The position numbers and the translations under genes are program-made. A model generated the notes under the pieces. It was not told the DNA's origin, did not search any database, and worked only from the letters and a program-made list of their open reading frames with translations. Below are positions 30,356 to 42,853 of a stretch of 64,000 nt of DNA, one piece after another. Each line of letters starts with the position of its first letter. Within the stretch, counting starts at the first letter, position 1. The stretch comes from Geosiphon pyriformis (Eukaryota; Glomeromycota; Glomeromycetes; Archaeosporales; Geosiphonaceae): the NCBI GenBank assembly GCA_016748015.1, contig JAAOMT010000135.1, positions 427,164 through 491,163 on the forward strand, written 5' to 3'.

Positions 30356-30876
30356 TGTTACTGGAGGTTTTTGGTCTCTTTTCTTGAATGTTGCTAATGT
30401 CTGTCTGTTGTTAATTTCATGTTTTCTGGAAGCAGTTGAATCTTCAATAACTGAATTTATCTTCAAATTATCTCTTATAATTTGAATTGCTGGACTTATA
30501 AGTAGAATAACCAATTTCATGCCAGTTACTTTGTGTAGTTACATTGTAGTAAACATTAACTCTTTCCCAGGAATTGCTTATCTGGAAGCTTACTAAAATT
30601 GTGTAATTACTCTGCTGTGAAAGTCAACTCTTTTACAAAAATTTTATCTATAGGCTACTTTAATAATTATAATAAGAAAAATAAAATAAAATAAAAAAAA
30701 TATAAAAAAAATAGAATTCTGTCAAAAGAAACGTTTTCTATTCAGGCCTGAAGTTGCTAACAAATTACTGAAATTGGTAGCTAATTAATTTCAAAATGTT
30801 AGTCGGGTTTTGAAGAATTTCAAGTGTAATAATCAAAGATTTGGTTTTTGAATATTTAATTTTTATTTGAATATGG
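30356..30876 (-). repeat. B2 5' LTR, 3'-proximal part
   Basis: Begins on the + strand with TGTTACTGGAGGTTTTTGG, the reversed end of a family-B LTR. It breaks off at 30876 where B3 is inserted and resumes at 40766. Confidence 0.88.
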
Positions 30877-31848
30877 TATTACTGAAGGTTTTTGGTCTCT
30901 TTTCTTGAATGTTGTCAATATTAATCTGCTGTAAATTCACGTTTCCAGGAAGTAGTTGGACCTCCAGTAACTGAATTTATCTTCAAATTATCTCCTATAA
31001 TTTGAACTGCTGGGCTTATAAGTGGAATGACCAATTCCATGCCAGTTGCTTGTGTAGTTACATTGTAGTAAATGTCAACTCTTTCCCAGGAATTGCTTGT
31101 TTGAAAGCTCACTAAAAATATGTAGTTACTTTGCTATGAAAGTTAACTCTTTTACAAGAATCTTGTCTGTAGACTACTCTAATAATTATGATAAAAAATA
31201 AAAATAAAAATAAAAAAAATGTAAAAAAAATAAGATTTTATCAAGGGAAACGTTTTCTATCCAGGTCTGGAGTGACTAACAGTTTACTGAAATTGGTAGC
31301 TAATCAATTTCAAAATGTTAGTTGTGTTGGAAGAATTTCAAGTGTAATAATCAAAGGATTTGTTTTTCAAATATTTAATTTTTATTTGAAATGTGTAAAA
31401 GATGATTTGTTCTAATTAAGATATTTAAAGTAAGATACTATGTTAAAATATTATGAAAAGATACATTTTTTTGAAGAGAAAAGCTCTTCTTTTATACAAT
31501 TTGTTGTAGTACTAGTCTTTGAACTTGTACTTTTCTCTTTGTTATAATTTGGGTAAACTAAAGATATATTTTGGCAAACTACAAGTTATTTCATTGAACT
31601 ATTGATTATTTCGGCCAATTTTTATTAATTTCGGCGAATTTTGACTATGTTAAATGGTTTAAGGTATTGTGTAATTTGATCATCTTAATTTCTAGAGTAC
31701 AAATCGAATTATTGATTGAGTAATGATATTTGATAATTTGATTAAATAATAAGTAATAATTTGAAATAATAATAATATATGCTAATTAATAATAGGAATT
31801 ATGAGGGTAATTTCATGCTAATTAACAGCTAAAATTCTACTGGTAACA
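30877..31848 (-). repeat. B3 3' LTR (972 bp)
   Basis: On the + strand runs TATTACTGAAGG...CTGGTAACA. The outer terminal base pair TG became TA. Includes reversed copies of the GAAAT array (about 31555-31650). Confidence 0.92.
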
Positions 31849-32560
31849 TAATCTCCTCTTCAAGACTGAGCTCCATTGAAGTCCAAGTACTATCTGTGAT
31901 GTTAAGATAGTGGTCCAAGATAATTAAAGTAATCTAGTCTGAAAATTGTTGAAATTTTAGTTCTGTGAGCTTTCCAATGTATTGAACTTTCATTGGTTGT
32001 AGTATTGGATTTTGTAGAATATTTTTACAAATTTTGAACAAATCATAGAGTTTAAAAGCTGCTCTAAGTTTGTAGCAAGTATTTGTTGGTTCAGCTGCTG
32101 TTTTAAATTCATTGTAAATTTGTTTTTGTATAGCCTCAGGAGTAATGTTGGTTGCTTCAAGTTCTAGTTTTCGTTCACAAAGTGTTTTTTCAATATGAAA
32201 ATATCTATATATAAGGATATGTTCATTGTTCTGTTCATTAAAAAATAGTATAAGTTTTTGTTGCATTGTGGTATTTGGTAGAATGTCAATAGAAGCAAAT
32301 AAAAAGTTTTCTTTTAGTGCTTGTTTCAAAAGTTCTGATAATTGATTTTCAGAGTAACTTTTTGTTTTTTTTCTATAGAAATAATAATTCTGAGAATTAT
32401 TTACTATTGTGGTTGTGGTTTTTTTCTGAATGTAATTAATTTGACTTCCATTAATTGTTATAGATAAGTCAGGAAATGTTTTCAAAGCTAACATTAATTT
32501 TTGGGATATTTGTTGAATATTTCGAAGAATAATCATGATAAAAATGACCAACTAATAAAC
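31849..32560 (-). pseudogene. B3 ORFx, unknown function
   Basis: Homologue of B1 ORFx over its whole length: NIQQISQKLMLALKTFPDLS, LSELLKQALKENF, IYRYFHIEKTL, KLRAAFKLYDLFKICKN and the near-identical VQYIGKLTELKFQQFSD. One TAG near 31931 (Gln in B1) precedes the C-terminus STWTSMELSLEEE, which overlaps the purine tract. The initiating ATG (about 32536) matches that of B1. Clear amino-acid conservation between two decayed copies argues that it was a real gene. Confidence 0.68.
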
Positions 32561-34090
32561 AAAATTTGAAAAAAAATAAAGAAAATTATTTTTGGGTATA
32601 GGATTTTTATTTGTTTTTGGGTTTGGGTGTTTTTGTAATTATTTACTATTTTTGTCTTTGTGTGTTATTAAAAAGATTATTGTAAAATTATGTTGAATTA
32701 AGTATTTAAGTTTGGCTGTTGTTCTATTATAATTATTGGTTCTAAATTTTGGAGAATATCTTCAGAATTAATTAAAGGGGAATGTGTACCAATTTGTGGA
32801 ATTAATGGTTCAAGATTGTTTCTGGAGTGATAGTGTTTCAATTGATCACCATGTACAACTTTTACTAGTACTTTGTCATCAAGTCTTAACTTGTATAATC
32901 CATTGTCTAGAATTTTGTGAATATAAAATAGTCCATTCCATTTATGTTCAAATTTTCCATTCTATTGTTTTTCTGCCTTAGTTCTGTATAAGAGAACTTT
33001 ATTTTCAACTTTAAATTCGTTGGTAACTGGTGGCAGTTTGTTGTCATGCTTTTTTTTTTGTAGAGCTTGAGAGTATTCAATGTGAAAGGCTGCTATGTGT
33101 CTTTTTTCTTCCAATATACTAAGGAGAGTGTAGGCTTTTTTTTGAAGTGTTTCTCAAAAGTTTTCTTCATTGATTGGTTGCACTAAGTATGTTTCTACTG
33201 TAAAATTAATTAGTAATATTGCTGTTCTTCCATAAGTAAGATCAAATAGTATGTGTTTTATAGTATCTTGTTTTAGTATTCTGTATGTTAATAACACTGA
33301 TGAAATAAAGATATTCCATTTCTGCTTAAAATTTGTTAAGACTTTGGTTAAAGATTTACACAATATTCTGTTGAAACATTTTACAAGTCTATTTGTTTGG
33401 GAATGATAAGATAATAATAAAAATCTTTTGACATTAAATTGTTCACAAATTTTTTGTATCAAGTTGTTCACAAAATGTGTTCCTTGATCAGATAAAAGTT
33501 CAATTGGGCATTCATGTCTACAAATAATGTCTTCATAGATGAAATTTGCTACTGATTTTGCATCTGCTTTTTGGATGGCTTTAACTTCAGGCCATTTAGT
33601 AAGATAATTTACTACAACTGCAATATAATAGTTTTCTTGGATTGTAATAGGTAATGGTCTGACTAAATCAATTTTCATTCTATCAAAAAGTTGTTCAACT
33701 TTGATTGAATTTAAAGATTCTGTGGGGTGAGTTCCTTCTCTTCTTTGACAATTATTACAAAATTCTACATATTGCTGAATGTCTTTTTACATGTGAGGCC
33801 AAAAATAATGTTCAAGGGTTCTTTGGATTGTTCCATCTCTTTCCAAGTGTGCTGAAGATAGATCTGTGTACATGTTGTATAGAATTGTTTCTTTTTCATT
33901 TTTCTGTACTAGTCTGAATAGTTGGTTTGGGTTTCTATGATTTTTGTAATAGATTTTGTTGTGGTGTATGAAATATTGTTTGAATTGGTATTGTAATCAA
34001 TGTTTTTTACTTGGAGACCAATTTTCTGGTATGGTAAGAGTCTCCAAATAGTTTTTAATGTTGTTGTAATTTCTGGAATCCATTGTTGTT
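32561..34090 (-). pseudogene. int: B3 integrase with GPY/F module
   Basis: Begins MDSRNYNNIKNYLETL (ATG at 34083). Zinc-binding motif NMYTDLSSAHLERD (first His lost) and FCNNCQRREG. Catalytic part 33678-33154: KIDLVRPLPIT (Asp), LLSDQGTHF (Asp), then LVKCFNRI, in which the catalytic Glu is Lys. The C-terminal region (33050-32720) has FKVENKVLLYRTKAEKQ-like and LGNGLYKLRLDDKV-like sequence. 32561-32720 is non-coding AT-rich sequence between integrase and ORFx. Confidence 0.85.
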
Positions 34091-35560
34091 TGGTTATTTT
34101 GTTGGTAGATTGGTAAGTTGTGGTGGATTTGTTGTTGATGTTAATCTTGTCTTATTTTTGAAAGGCTATTAATATTGGTGTGTAGTTTTCCTAGTTTGTA
34201 GTATACAATATATTTGTAGTCTGCTAGAAAATCATTCCATCAAGACTGTTTGGCACTTTGTTCAGTTTTTTTTTTATTGAGCCATTTGAGACCAATATTT
34301 TCAGTTATGATGTCAAATTTTTTTCCATTCTTCAAATATTGTTGAAAATGTTTAATAGTCCAAATAACTATGACAGCTTCTAATTCAATTGAGCCATATT
34401 TGAGTTCTGTTGACTTGAGTGTTCTACTAGCATAGGCAATGACTTGTTCTTGGCCATTTTTATCTAATTGTGATAAGATGGCACCAAAAGTTATGTGTAA
34501 GACATTAGTGGCTAGTTGGAATTATTTGTTGAAGTTTGGATAAACAAGAACTGGGGCTGTTGTCAATTTTGTTTTGAGAGTGTCAAAGGCTTTCTGTTGT
34601 TCTTCAGTCCATTAATATGGCATGTTTTTGTTGGTAAGATAGTTGGGTGGTTTGGCAATTTTTGAGAATCCTTTTATGAATTTTTGATAGTAGGAGACTA
34701 ATCTTACAAATTCTCATAGCTCTGTGGTATTTTTGGGAATTTGAAAGTTTTTGACAGCATTAATTGTTTTAGGGTTTGGTTTGACTCCATCTTTGCTAAC
34801 AATATGTCCAAAAAAAATTAAACTTGTTTTTCTAAAGTGACATTTCTCACTATTTAACTTTAATTCTGCTTTTCATAATTGTTGAAAAACTTCTCGCAGG
34901 TAGATAAAATGAGTTTCAAAGCTTGAGGAGTATATATTAGTATTATCAAAATAGACAACTACCGATTGCCACAAGAGTTCTTTATATACAACATCTATGA
35001 ATTGTTGGAATGTTGCTGGTGCATTGCAGAGTCCAAAAGGCATAACATTGAACTCATAATTTTCTCTTTGAGTAGTGAATGCTGTTTTGGGTTTATCTTT
35101 TGGGTTTATTTCGACTTGTCAGTATCCACTTTTCAAGTCTAAAGTTGAGAAGAACTTGGCTTTTCCTAAAGCATTCAGCATGTTATCAATTCTTGGAAGA
35201 GAATAAGCATCTTCAATTATCACACTGTTAAGCTGATAATAATTTACACAGAATCTGATTTTTCTGTTTTTCTTTTTAACAAGAACTACTGGTAAGGCCC
35301 ATAAACTTCTTGATAGTTGAATCAATCCATTATTGAGCATTCTTTGGACCTTCTCTTTGATAAATTGATGGCTAGCAGGTAAAACTCAATAGGCTTGTTG
35401 TCATTTTGGTGGAGCATCTCCTGTATGGATCTGATGTTGGACAATATTAGTTTTTCTAAGGTTATTGTTGTTTTTGCAAATATATCTGCAAATTCAGCTA
35501 TTAGCTGTTTTAATTGTCTTTGTTGTTGGGGTTCTAAGGGACCCATGTTGATTTAAGAGA
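34091..35560 (-). pseudogene. pol: B3 reverse transcriptase and RNase H
   Basis: RT: starts MGPLEPQQQRQLKQLIAEF (35546), KIRFCVNYYQLNSVIIEDAY, FSTLDLKSGY, MPFGLCNAPATFQQF, YFDN (34953-34942) in place of YLDD. RNase H follows with LATNVLHITFGAILSQL-like, EQVIAYASRTLKSTELKY and the last Asp in ITENIGLKWLN. Trp in SLWALPVVLV is a TAG stop in B1. Several stops and at least one shift near 35350. Confidence 0.85.
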
Positions 35561-35990
35561 GTTTTTCTTCCAAAAGGTGGTAGTTTTTAGTGGTAAGAAT
35601 AATGTTTGGATTTGGAAGTAGTGTATGTCTTATAATTTCGATGAAATTAGAGACAATTTGAGGGTTTTCATCTTGGAAAATATTGCTGTGTATGATTCCA
35701 ATTTCTAATTTATTTAATAAGACAATAGGATAATTATTGGGATTGTAGAATATAACTCAAAATTTTTTCATTTCTTTGAGAATATAAACATTTGGAATTG
35801 AGATTTTATGTTTCAAACAAATTTGTTCATTGAATTCAAAGATTTGTTGGGTAGTGGTGGGTTTTGAGCAAGTGTAAATTTCATGATGTTCTTCAAAAAG
35901 TAAAATGGTAATTGGTTGAGGAAGTTGAAGAATCTGGTGAGATTCATTCTGTGCATTGAGAGCTATGTTTACTGGTACTGTAAATCGTCC
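35561..35990 (-). pseudogene. B3 linker between dUTPase and RT
   Basis: Matches the B1 linker: ESHQILQLPQPITILLFEEH, CLKHKISIPNVYILKEM, then NNYPIVLLNKLEIGIIHSN. A stop and a shift near 35757. Beta-rich, unknown fold. Confidence 0.55.
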
Positions 35991-36440
35991 AGTTGAACCA
36001 AAATCTTGAGTTCCTCTTTCACTTTTTCCCAATTGTTCTCTGTTGTTTACTAATTGTAAATCCGAAATGTTGATTAAGAGTAAGTAAATTGCTTAAACAA
36101 TCTTTTCAACATGTTCAATCCTAAATGGTTTGTCTGTTTCATTCTGTAACATGATGGTAATGTTTCCAGTATATTCTGCATCTATAACTCCTCCTCTAAT
36201 GTTGATTTTTTTACTTGCCAATAATGATTTGGATGCAATTTGAACCATTGCTCCAGGTAGAATTTCAAAAGCAATTTTGAGATTGATTTTTGTCAAAGAC
36301 TTTGATTGGAAAACCAAAGTATTTTTGCCAGGATATCTTAGATCATATTCTGTATTAATTTCGTGGGTTTTTTCTGGTTTTATTCTTTTTCCATTGTCAA
36401 AGTATTTGAGTTGTATAGCAGGCTGGTTTTTAATAAGATA
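35991..36440 (-). pseudogene. B3 dUTPase domain
   Basis: Motif 1 TEYDLRYPG (Asp kept), motif 2 SKSLLASKKINIRG (Arg to Lys), motif 3 VIDAEYTGNITIML (Asp kept), motif 4 with TAA in place of Gln (KIV, stop, AIYLLLI), motif 5 ERGTQDFGSTGRF (one Gly to Asp). In frame with the Cys-rich domain upstream. Together with B1 it shows that the family-B ancestor encoded a standard trimeric dUTPase. Confidence 0.88.
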
Positions 36441-37330
36441 GATTAGTGTGGTTGCAATTTTTTCTTTTGTTTCCAGTTTCCTAAATTCAATTTCTTTCTG
36501 GTCATTTTTGCTGGGTAAGAAGATGCTAAGAGCATAGCATTCTGAACACCATTTGTCATCACAAGGCATGATGTATTTTTCACACAATTGAATGTTCATT
36601 TGCTTTAATTATTGAATTTGAGCTTCTTGGGTTAGATATGTGTGGCTTGCAATTTGGTAGTATGTTTCTATTTCATTTTTATAGTTGAATCCAGCCAATT
36701 CCATTGTATATTCAATGTACTTAACTTTTTTCATTTGGCAGACATCTTTCTGTGTGGCTCTATTAATTTAAGCCATTGCTAAGTCAAAAATCATTTCAGC
36801 ATTATAAAGGTAGTGATAGAGTTTATTGAGAGCATTGTTATATGCTGCATCAAAAAGTGTTTCTCTTTTAACTTTTTCTGAAATTGATAGAACATATTGG
36901 CAGGTTTGGTCACATACTTCTCCTTTTATTGCAACATCAATCCAGTTGCATTCTTTTGGTAGTATATTTCCACATGTAAGACAAGAAGTATTGTCCTATT
37001 TTCCATTTCTATTGGGATATTCAAATCATTTTTTATAGCATGTTTTGCAAAAGTAGCAGGTGTGAGTTTCATATTCCTCTTCTGGAGAAATACATGTTCT
37101 CATTGATGAAAGCTTCTTCTTGCAATCTTTGCATCTTAATAAGATATATGGTGGTTTTTTTTGTGGTTTTGGTGTAGAATATCTAACTTTCTTCCATCCT
37201 CTTAATTCTTCAAAAATCTCTTGTTCTGTTTTTTCAGCCCAATTAGATGTTGATCCAAGTGTCATATAAGTTTCAGTAAGTGGCATTTCCTTCTCCTCTT
37301 TAAATTCAAATACTGGGGCTTTTTCTGATC
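36441..37330 (-). pseudogene. B3 Cys-rich domain
   Basis: Counterpart of 16101-17067 in B1: LRCKDCKKKLSSMRTCISPE, TCYFCKTCYKK (37286-37026), then CLTCGNILPKECNW-like, a helical part, and CEKYIMPCDDKWCSECYA (36590-36535). The Cys of the pairs are kept although other residues changed, which supports a structural metal site. Confidence 0.72.
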
Positions 37331-37870
37331 ATTTATTAAAAGTGCCACAAGTAGCAGGTACTATGGTGTATTGTCCTTGGTATGAGATTTTGAGTTCCTG
37401 AGTTTCCCAATCTAACTTTGTAATGGCCTTGAGAAGCCAATTATTTCTGATGAGAGCTTAGTATTGAGGTACATCCATGACTAGAACTTTGACTGGAATG
37501 GTAATTCCATCAATAGTGAATAGGAAATTGTCAATTTTTCCTACTGGTGTCTTTTTTATATTATCTGCTGTAACAATTACTGTTTGGGCTGGTCTGTCAA
37601 CATTTCAATTAAGTTGTTGTATTAATTGGTAAGTAATAATACTTTTAGTGGATCTACTGTCTAGAATTAATCGAATGGGCTTTCTTTCTACTGTAGCTTC
37701 AGTGTATATGACAGTAATAGCTTTTTGCTCATTGACTGCTGCATTGCTAAGCAAGAATGGTAATTTATTTGCTTTAAATTCGAATAGAAATATATCTGAA
37801 AAGTTGGCATTTTGGGCAATTTGGGCTGGTGGAATAGTATTGTTGAAAGAGTTTGATCTTAGTACTGCAA
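37331..37870 (-). pseudogene. pro: B3 aspartic protease
   Basis: FLFEFKANKLPFLLSNAAVN, YTEATVERKPIRLILDSRST (DSR for DSG, near 37663), VTADNIKKTPVGKIDNFLF, ITIPVKVLVMDVPQY followed by TAA (Gln lost), then IRNNWLLKAITKLDW. Gly to Arg at the active site should inactivate it. Confidence 0.82.
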
Positions 37871-39050
37871 CTTCACCTTCAGAAAGTGCAATTTGTTGAA
37901 AATCCGATTCTTCAAGTATTGTAAGATAGCTGAGTTAAATGTGATAGTGATTTGGTTTTTGTTGACCAGAATTTTGGGGAACCAACTGGTTATTTGGGTT
38001 GATTCTGTTGTTATTATTACTAAATTGATTTTGAGGTGTGAATTAGTTATGTTGAACTAATCTTTTGGCTAGTATTTGATATTGTTAAGTGGGTGGTGTC
38101 TGATATTGCTGAATTGGTAAAGATTGCTAATATTGTTGCTGTATTGGTTGTGGAGCTGGTTAATAGTAACTGTTTTGATTTTGTGGTCTTGGTGAGCAAT
38201 AAGTTGATAGTGGAGATTGGTAATAAGATTGTTGTAGTGAAGAGTAATGTTGATTACTCCTGTTTTGTTGGTCTCTCTGTAATTTCTTGCAATCTTGTTT
38301 CCAGTGTCCTGAAATTCCACAATAATGACAATTTTGAGGTTGGTTGTTGGATGGTAATCCAAAGTTGTTTTGATTACATCATTGTGGGGGTTGGTATTTT
38401 TGTGGTTGTTGCTGCTGTTGTTGTTGATTTGTAAAGTAGCTTTCAACCTTTTTTGTGAGTTGATCTATTTTCTCTTTAGCTGTTGAGCTGGTTTTTCCAA
38501 TAACTTGATTGACAAGTTTGGTGTGGTTTGCTTCTTCCATTGCCATTTCATAGTTCTTTGCATGTCTAATGGCAGTTGCTAAGTCTTTTGAAGCATGTGG
38601 ACAAACTTTTTTAATGAGTTTGTCTTTTAATCTTGCTATGAACTGATCCAAAATCTGGACATCAGAATAGTATTCATTGGTTTCTAATTGTCAAATTTGT
38701 TGAAGAAGTTTGTTAAATCTTTCAAGATAGGTCATAACAGTTTCAGATATTTCTTGTTTGATATTGTGAAAGTGATTGCAAAGAGTGATAGAAGTGTTGT
38801 TATTAGTAAATTGTTATAGGAAAGCATTTTTGAATGCTTGCCAGTTTCCAAATAGTTTTTTTAAGTTTTCAAACCATTTTCCTGCAGTTCCTTGAAGAAA
38901 GAATGGGATTGCTTTAAGCATTCTTGCTGCATTCCAACCATTTGCATCTCCTGCTTTTTGAACTTTGTCAAGCCATTTTTGTGAACTGGTATCATTGTTT
39001 TTACCAGTAAATTCTGAAATCTTTGCAATGTAAGCAGTTGTCATTTTTTT
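37871..39050 (-). pseudogene. gag: B3 gag with intact zinc knuckle
   Basis: MTTAYIAKISEFTGKNNDTS (39044), WLDKVQKAGDANGWNAARML, FFLQGTAGKWFENL, then MDQFIARLKDKLIKKVCPHA and AIRHAKNYEMAMEEANHTK. The zinc knuckle CHYCGISGHWKQDC (about 38332-38291) is complete, showing the Trp lost in B1 and B2. Gln/Tyr/Asn-rich tail to 37871 with stops. Confidence 0.85.
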
Positions 39051-39805
39051 TTGTTTTCTGTAGTTTCTTCTTGTTCTAATTCAGTTTCTTTACTTTCTAA
39101 GTTTTCTGAATGATTACTTTCATTTTCCTGTAAGTAATCAATAATATTGGTGCTTGTTGATATGGGTTCCTGCTGTTGAGTAAGATTTCGAGATGACTGA
39201 AAGTCTTCTAGTCTGGAGAAATGGTTAAGTGGTAAATTTGGTGTTTGTAGTTGAGCAAATAAAATTGAAAATAGTGTAATAAAAAGTGGTAATTTGATAC
39301 TGGTTCTTTGTTCAGGTGTTTGTAAGTGTTTGGCAGCTGTCTTTGGTGTCTTTGGAATATTTGGAGTGGTGCTTGAATATTGCTTTAGTTTTTGTTTGCC
39401 TCTGTTGCTTGTTTCTGTTTCTAATTCAAAGTCAATAGAATATTAAGACTGTACTAAATATGTTTCTTTACAATACTTGATAATGTTAAAATTAAGTTCT
39501 TGAAAGTAGGTGGCAAGTGTTTTACTGTTAAGGTTTTCAGTTCCCAACTGTAAATAGTACACTAAATTATTGTAAAAGTTGCTTTTAACTTCTGAAATGT
39601 TGTAATTTCCAAGAAGATAATTGTTGATACAGTTTTCAATATACTGGTAAAGTGTCTTCTTAACAATTTCAATTCCGTCTGGAATGTTGAATCTCTACTT
39701 GCAATAAGTGTAAATTGACTGGTAATACTCTAGAGTTGTTGTGTCTGGTATAATTGCTACTTTGAAGTTGTTATTACTGTGTTATTTCTGTGGGAGAGCA
39801 CCAAA
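39051..39805 (-). pseudogene. B3 N-terminal gag-associated domain and leader
   Basis: From GTAGCA near 39770 (GTGGCA in B2): YYQSIYTYCK, YQYIENCINNYLLGNYNISE, SNFYNNLVYYLQLGTENLNS. Several stops and an acidic stretch (39110-39060) before gag. Primer site TGGTGCTCTCCCACAG at about 39788-39803. Confidence 0.7.
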
Positions 39806-40765
39806 TGTTACTAGAGGTTTTTGGTCTTTTTTTTTGAATGTTGTCAATGTTAATCTGCTGTGAATTCACGTTTTCAGGAAGTAGTTAGACCTCCAGTAAC
39901 TGAATTTATCTTCAAATTATAGGAGATAATTTGAACCATTGGGCTTATAAGTAGAATGACCAATTCCATGCCAGTTGCTTGTGTAGTTATGTTGTAGTAA
40001 ACATCAACTCTTTTCCAGGAATTGCTCGTCTAGAAGCTCACTAAAAATGTGTAGTTACTTTGCTGTAAAAGTCAACTTTTTTACAGGAATCTTGTCTGTA
40101 GACTACCCTAATGATTATGATAAGAAAATATAAGAAATGTAAAAGAAATAGGATTTTATCAAGAGAACGTTTTTTATCCAGGCCTGGAGTAACTAACAGT
40201 TTACTAAAATTGGTAGCTAATCAATTTCAAAATGTTAGTTGTGTTGAGAGAATTTCAAGTGTAATAATCAAAAGATTTGTTTTTCAAATATTTAATTTTT
40301 ATTTGAAATGTGTAAAAGATGATTTGTTCCAATTAAGATATCTAAAGTAAGATACTATGTTAAAATATTATGAAAAGATATATTTTCTTGAAGAGAAAAG
40401 CTCTTTTTTTATACAACTTGTTGTAGTACTAGTCTTTGAACTTGCACTTTTCTCTTTGCTATAATTTGGGTGAACTAAAAATATATTTTGGCAAACTACA
40501 AGTTATTTCATTGAACTATTGATTATTTCGGCCAATTTTCATTAATTTCGGCGAATTTTGACTATGTTAAATGGTTCAAGGTATTGTGTAATTTGATCAT
40601 CTTAATTTCTAGAATACAAATCGGATTATTGATTGAGTAATGATATTTAATAATTTGATTAAATAATAAGTAATAATTTGAAATAATAATAATATATGCT
40701 AATTAATAATAGGAATTATGAGAGTAATTTCATGCTAATTAACAGCTAAAATTTTACTGGTAACA
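39806..40765 (-). repeat. B3 5' LTR (960 bp)
   Basis: On the + strand TGTTACTAGAGG...CTGGTAACA. Very similar to 30877-31848. Confidence 0.92.
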
Positions 40766-41219
40766 ATAGAAAGGGTGATTTGTTCTAATTAAGATATCTA
40801 AAGTAAAATACTATGATAAGATACTATGAAAAGCTATATTTTCTTAAAGAGAGAAGCTCTTTTTTTATACAATTTGTTGTAATACTAGTCTTTGAACTTG
40901 CACTTTTCTCTTTGCTACAATTTTGGTGAACTAAAGATACATTTTAATAAATTACAAGTTATTTCACTGAACTATTGATTATTTCGGCCAATTTTATTAA
41001 TTTCAGCAAATTTTGACTATATTAAATAGTTCAGAGTATTGTGTAATTTGATCATCTTAATTTCTATGGTACAAATTGGATTATTGATTGAGTAATAATA
41101 TTTGATAATTTGATTAAATAATAAGTGATAATCGAAATAATAATAATATATGCTAATTAATAATAGGAATTATGAGGATAATTTTATGCTAATTAATAAC
41201 TAAAATTCTACTAATAACA
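40766..41219 (-). repeat. B2 5' LTR, 5'-proximal part
   Basis: Continues the LTR broken at 30876 (AAGGGTGATTTGTTCTAATT compares with AAGATGATTTGTTCTAATT in B3). Ends ATAACA at 41219, the outer end of B2. The flanking four bases in A2 are ATGC (41220-41223). Confidence 0.9.
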
Positions 41220-42067
41220 ATGCATGCTGTGGCAACAATAAGGAATAACCAATGGCAACAAAGTTTTATTGTTATTCCTGCATTTTCAAACAGTTTGGAT
41301 GACCAAAAAAACAAGGAAAATGGGACAACAAATCATGTATGACTTGTAAAAAGACTTTATTAGACAAAGAAATATGGAATAACATCCCTGAACAAGGAAG
41401 AACTTGTGACAAATTGTGCCAATACATAATCCTAATCAGTGACTGAGTGAAGAAAAAAACTTCTATAGAAGTCATCTAAAGAAAAGCAGTTAAATGGCTG
41501 GATAATTGTCCACATAATGACAATAAAATATGGTATATGATACTTGCCAAAATTGAAGAGACATTACCAAAAGAAATAAAAATGATCGAAAACAACCCAC
41601 CAGAACCCATAAAACTTAATTGGGACCCAAATCTAGATATTGTCCTAGATTTTATAAATCCAGAACAATTTTACAAGCATTACCAAGAATTAGCATCCAC
41701 TAGGGAAAAACAGAAACAAAATTTAAAGTAGTTGAATACTTGACTGTGTCAATACTGCTTAATTTCTTGTGACTTTCAGTATTGTAATGAATGTAACTTT
41801 ATTTACAATCTACCACCATGCATGATCTATACAATCTTAGAGGAAGAAAAACCAATTAGCAATTGCACATTAAAATTGGAATTGACATTTAATTCCAATT
41901 CAAACTTTTACAACAACAACAAAAACAATGGTTCCAGTTCTATTCAAAATGACAAAGACAGCAATAACAATTTGAACTCTGATTTAAACTCAAAACAATA
42001 CATTATGCTTTCTGATCTTTCTAAAGAACAGGAACTCAAATAGTTCAGTAATAATAATGAGAGTATT
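41220..42067 (+). pseudogene. A2 Cys-rich domain
   Basis: ACCGNN-like start (41225), FYCYSC, TGA for Trp in the FGW position, SCMTCKKT, TCDKLCQY, the helical stretch PEQFYKHYQELASTREKQKQ, then CQYCLISCDFQYCNECN (41749-41800) and an Asn-rich spacer. Shows the joined form of the region that B1 splits in A1. Confidence 0.7.
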
Positions 42068-42853
42068 ATGCCAAAACAAGTACATAATATTAATACAAGA
42101 TTTAATTTAAGATATCCCAGAAAAAATGCCATCAAATTGAAATCACATTCATGCACCTGTATTGATTTGAAAGTAGCATTGGAAATTCTGGCAACAACAA
42201 TAGTTCAGTTAGCATCTAAGAATAGTTTAGCAAAAAAGAAAATCAATATCAGAAGAGAAATAATTGATGCAGGATATGTAGGGAATATCATTGTTATGCT
42301 ACAAAATAACTTGGAAAAGACTTATGTGATAAAGCCAAATGAAAAAATAACACAAACAATATTCCTGCCTCTGGTTAAAATAGCTCAGTTAGTGTTAGTG
42401 AAAAACAGGGAAGAATTAGGGATTACAGTTAGAAAGATAAGTGGATTTGAATTTATAGGTAGAATAGATATACCAATCAATATGGCAAAAAAAGAAATTG
42501 TTGACAAGGGAGAAATTATCTCCACCAGTCAATCAGTTTTTATTCTACTATATAACAGACATATGTTAATATGGAAAAGAAAAGTAAAAAATCAGGCACA
42601 GATTTTTGAAACAGAATTAACCATTTGTAAATCAAAAAAAATTGGGCTTACCAATTTTTACATACCAGCCAAAAACAAGAATTATATCAAAATTCCCATC
42701 TACAACACAACAGAAAATGTTATTGAAATACCAAAAAAAACCACTATTGAATATCTAAGCACTGAAGTCAAAGAACAACTACCAAACACCATTTCAGATT
42801 TTCCACAGCTTTGCAGATATGTGGATATCATATTGCAAACAATATATAAATGA
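42068..42853 (+). pseudogene. A2 dUTPase-like domain and linker
   Basis: One 261-codon open frame. Motif 1 RFNLRYPR (Asn for Asp as in A1 and A3), motif 2 SKNSLAKKKINIRR, motif 3 IIDAGYVGNIIVML (Asp kept), motif 4 KITQTIFLPLV, motif 5 RKISGFEFIGRIDIPI (degenerate). The linker ELTICKSKKIGLTNFYIPAK follows, to TGA 42851. Probably not active. Confidence 0.8.

Larger units (their letters stand above)
30877..40765 (-). mobile_element. B3: family-B Ty3/gypsy LTR retrotransposon with dUTPase
   Basis: LTRs at 39806-40765 (5') and 30877-31848 (3'). Target site ATGG (30873-30876) and ATAG (40766-40769), one transition apart, inside the 5' LTR of B2. Same gene order as B1. More decayed than B1: more stops, and RT reads YFDN. 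Its gag zinc knuckle and ORFx are well kept. Comparison with B1 shows many stops as C to T or G to A changes. Confidence 0.93.
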
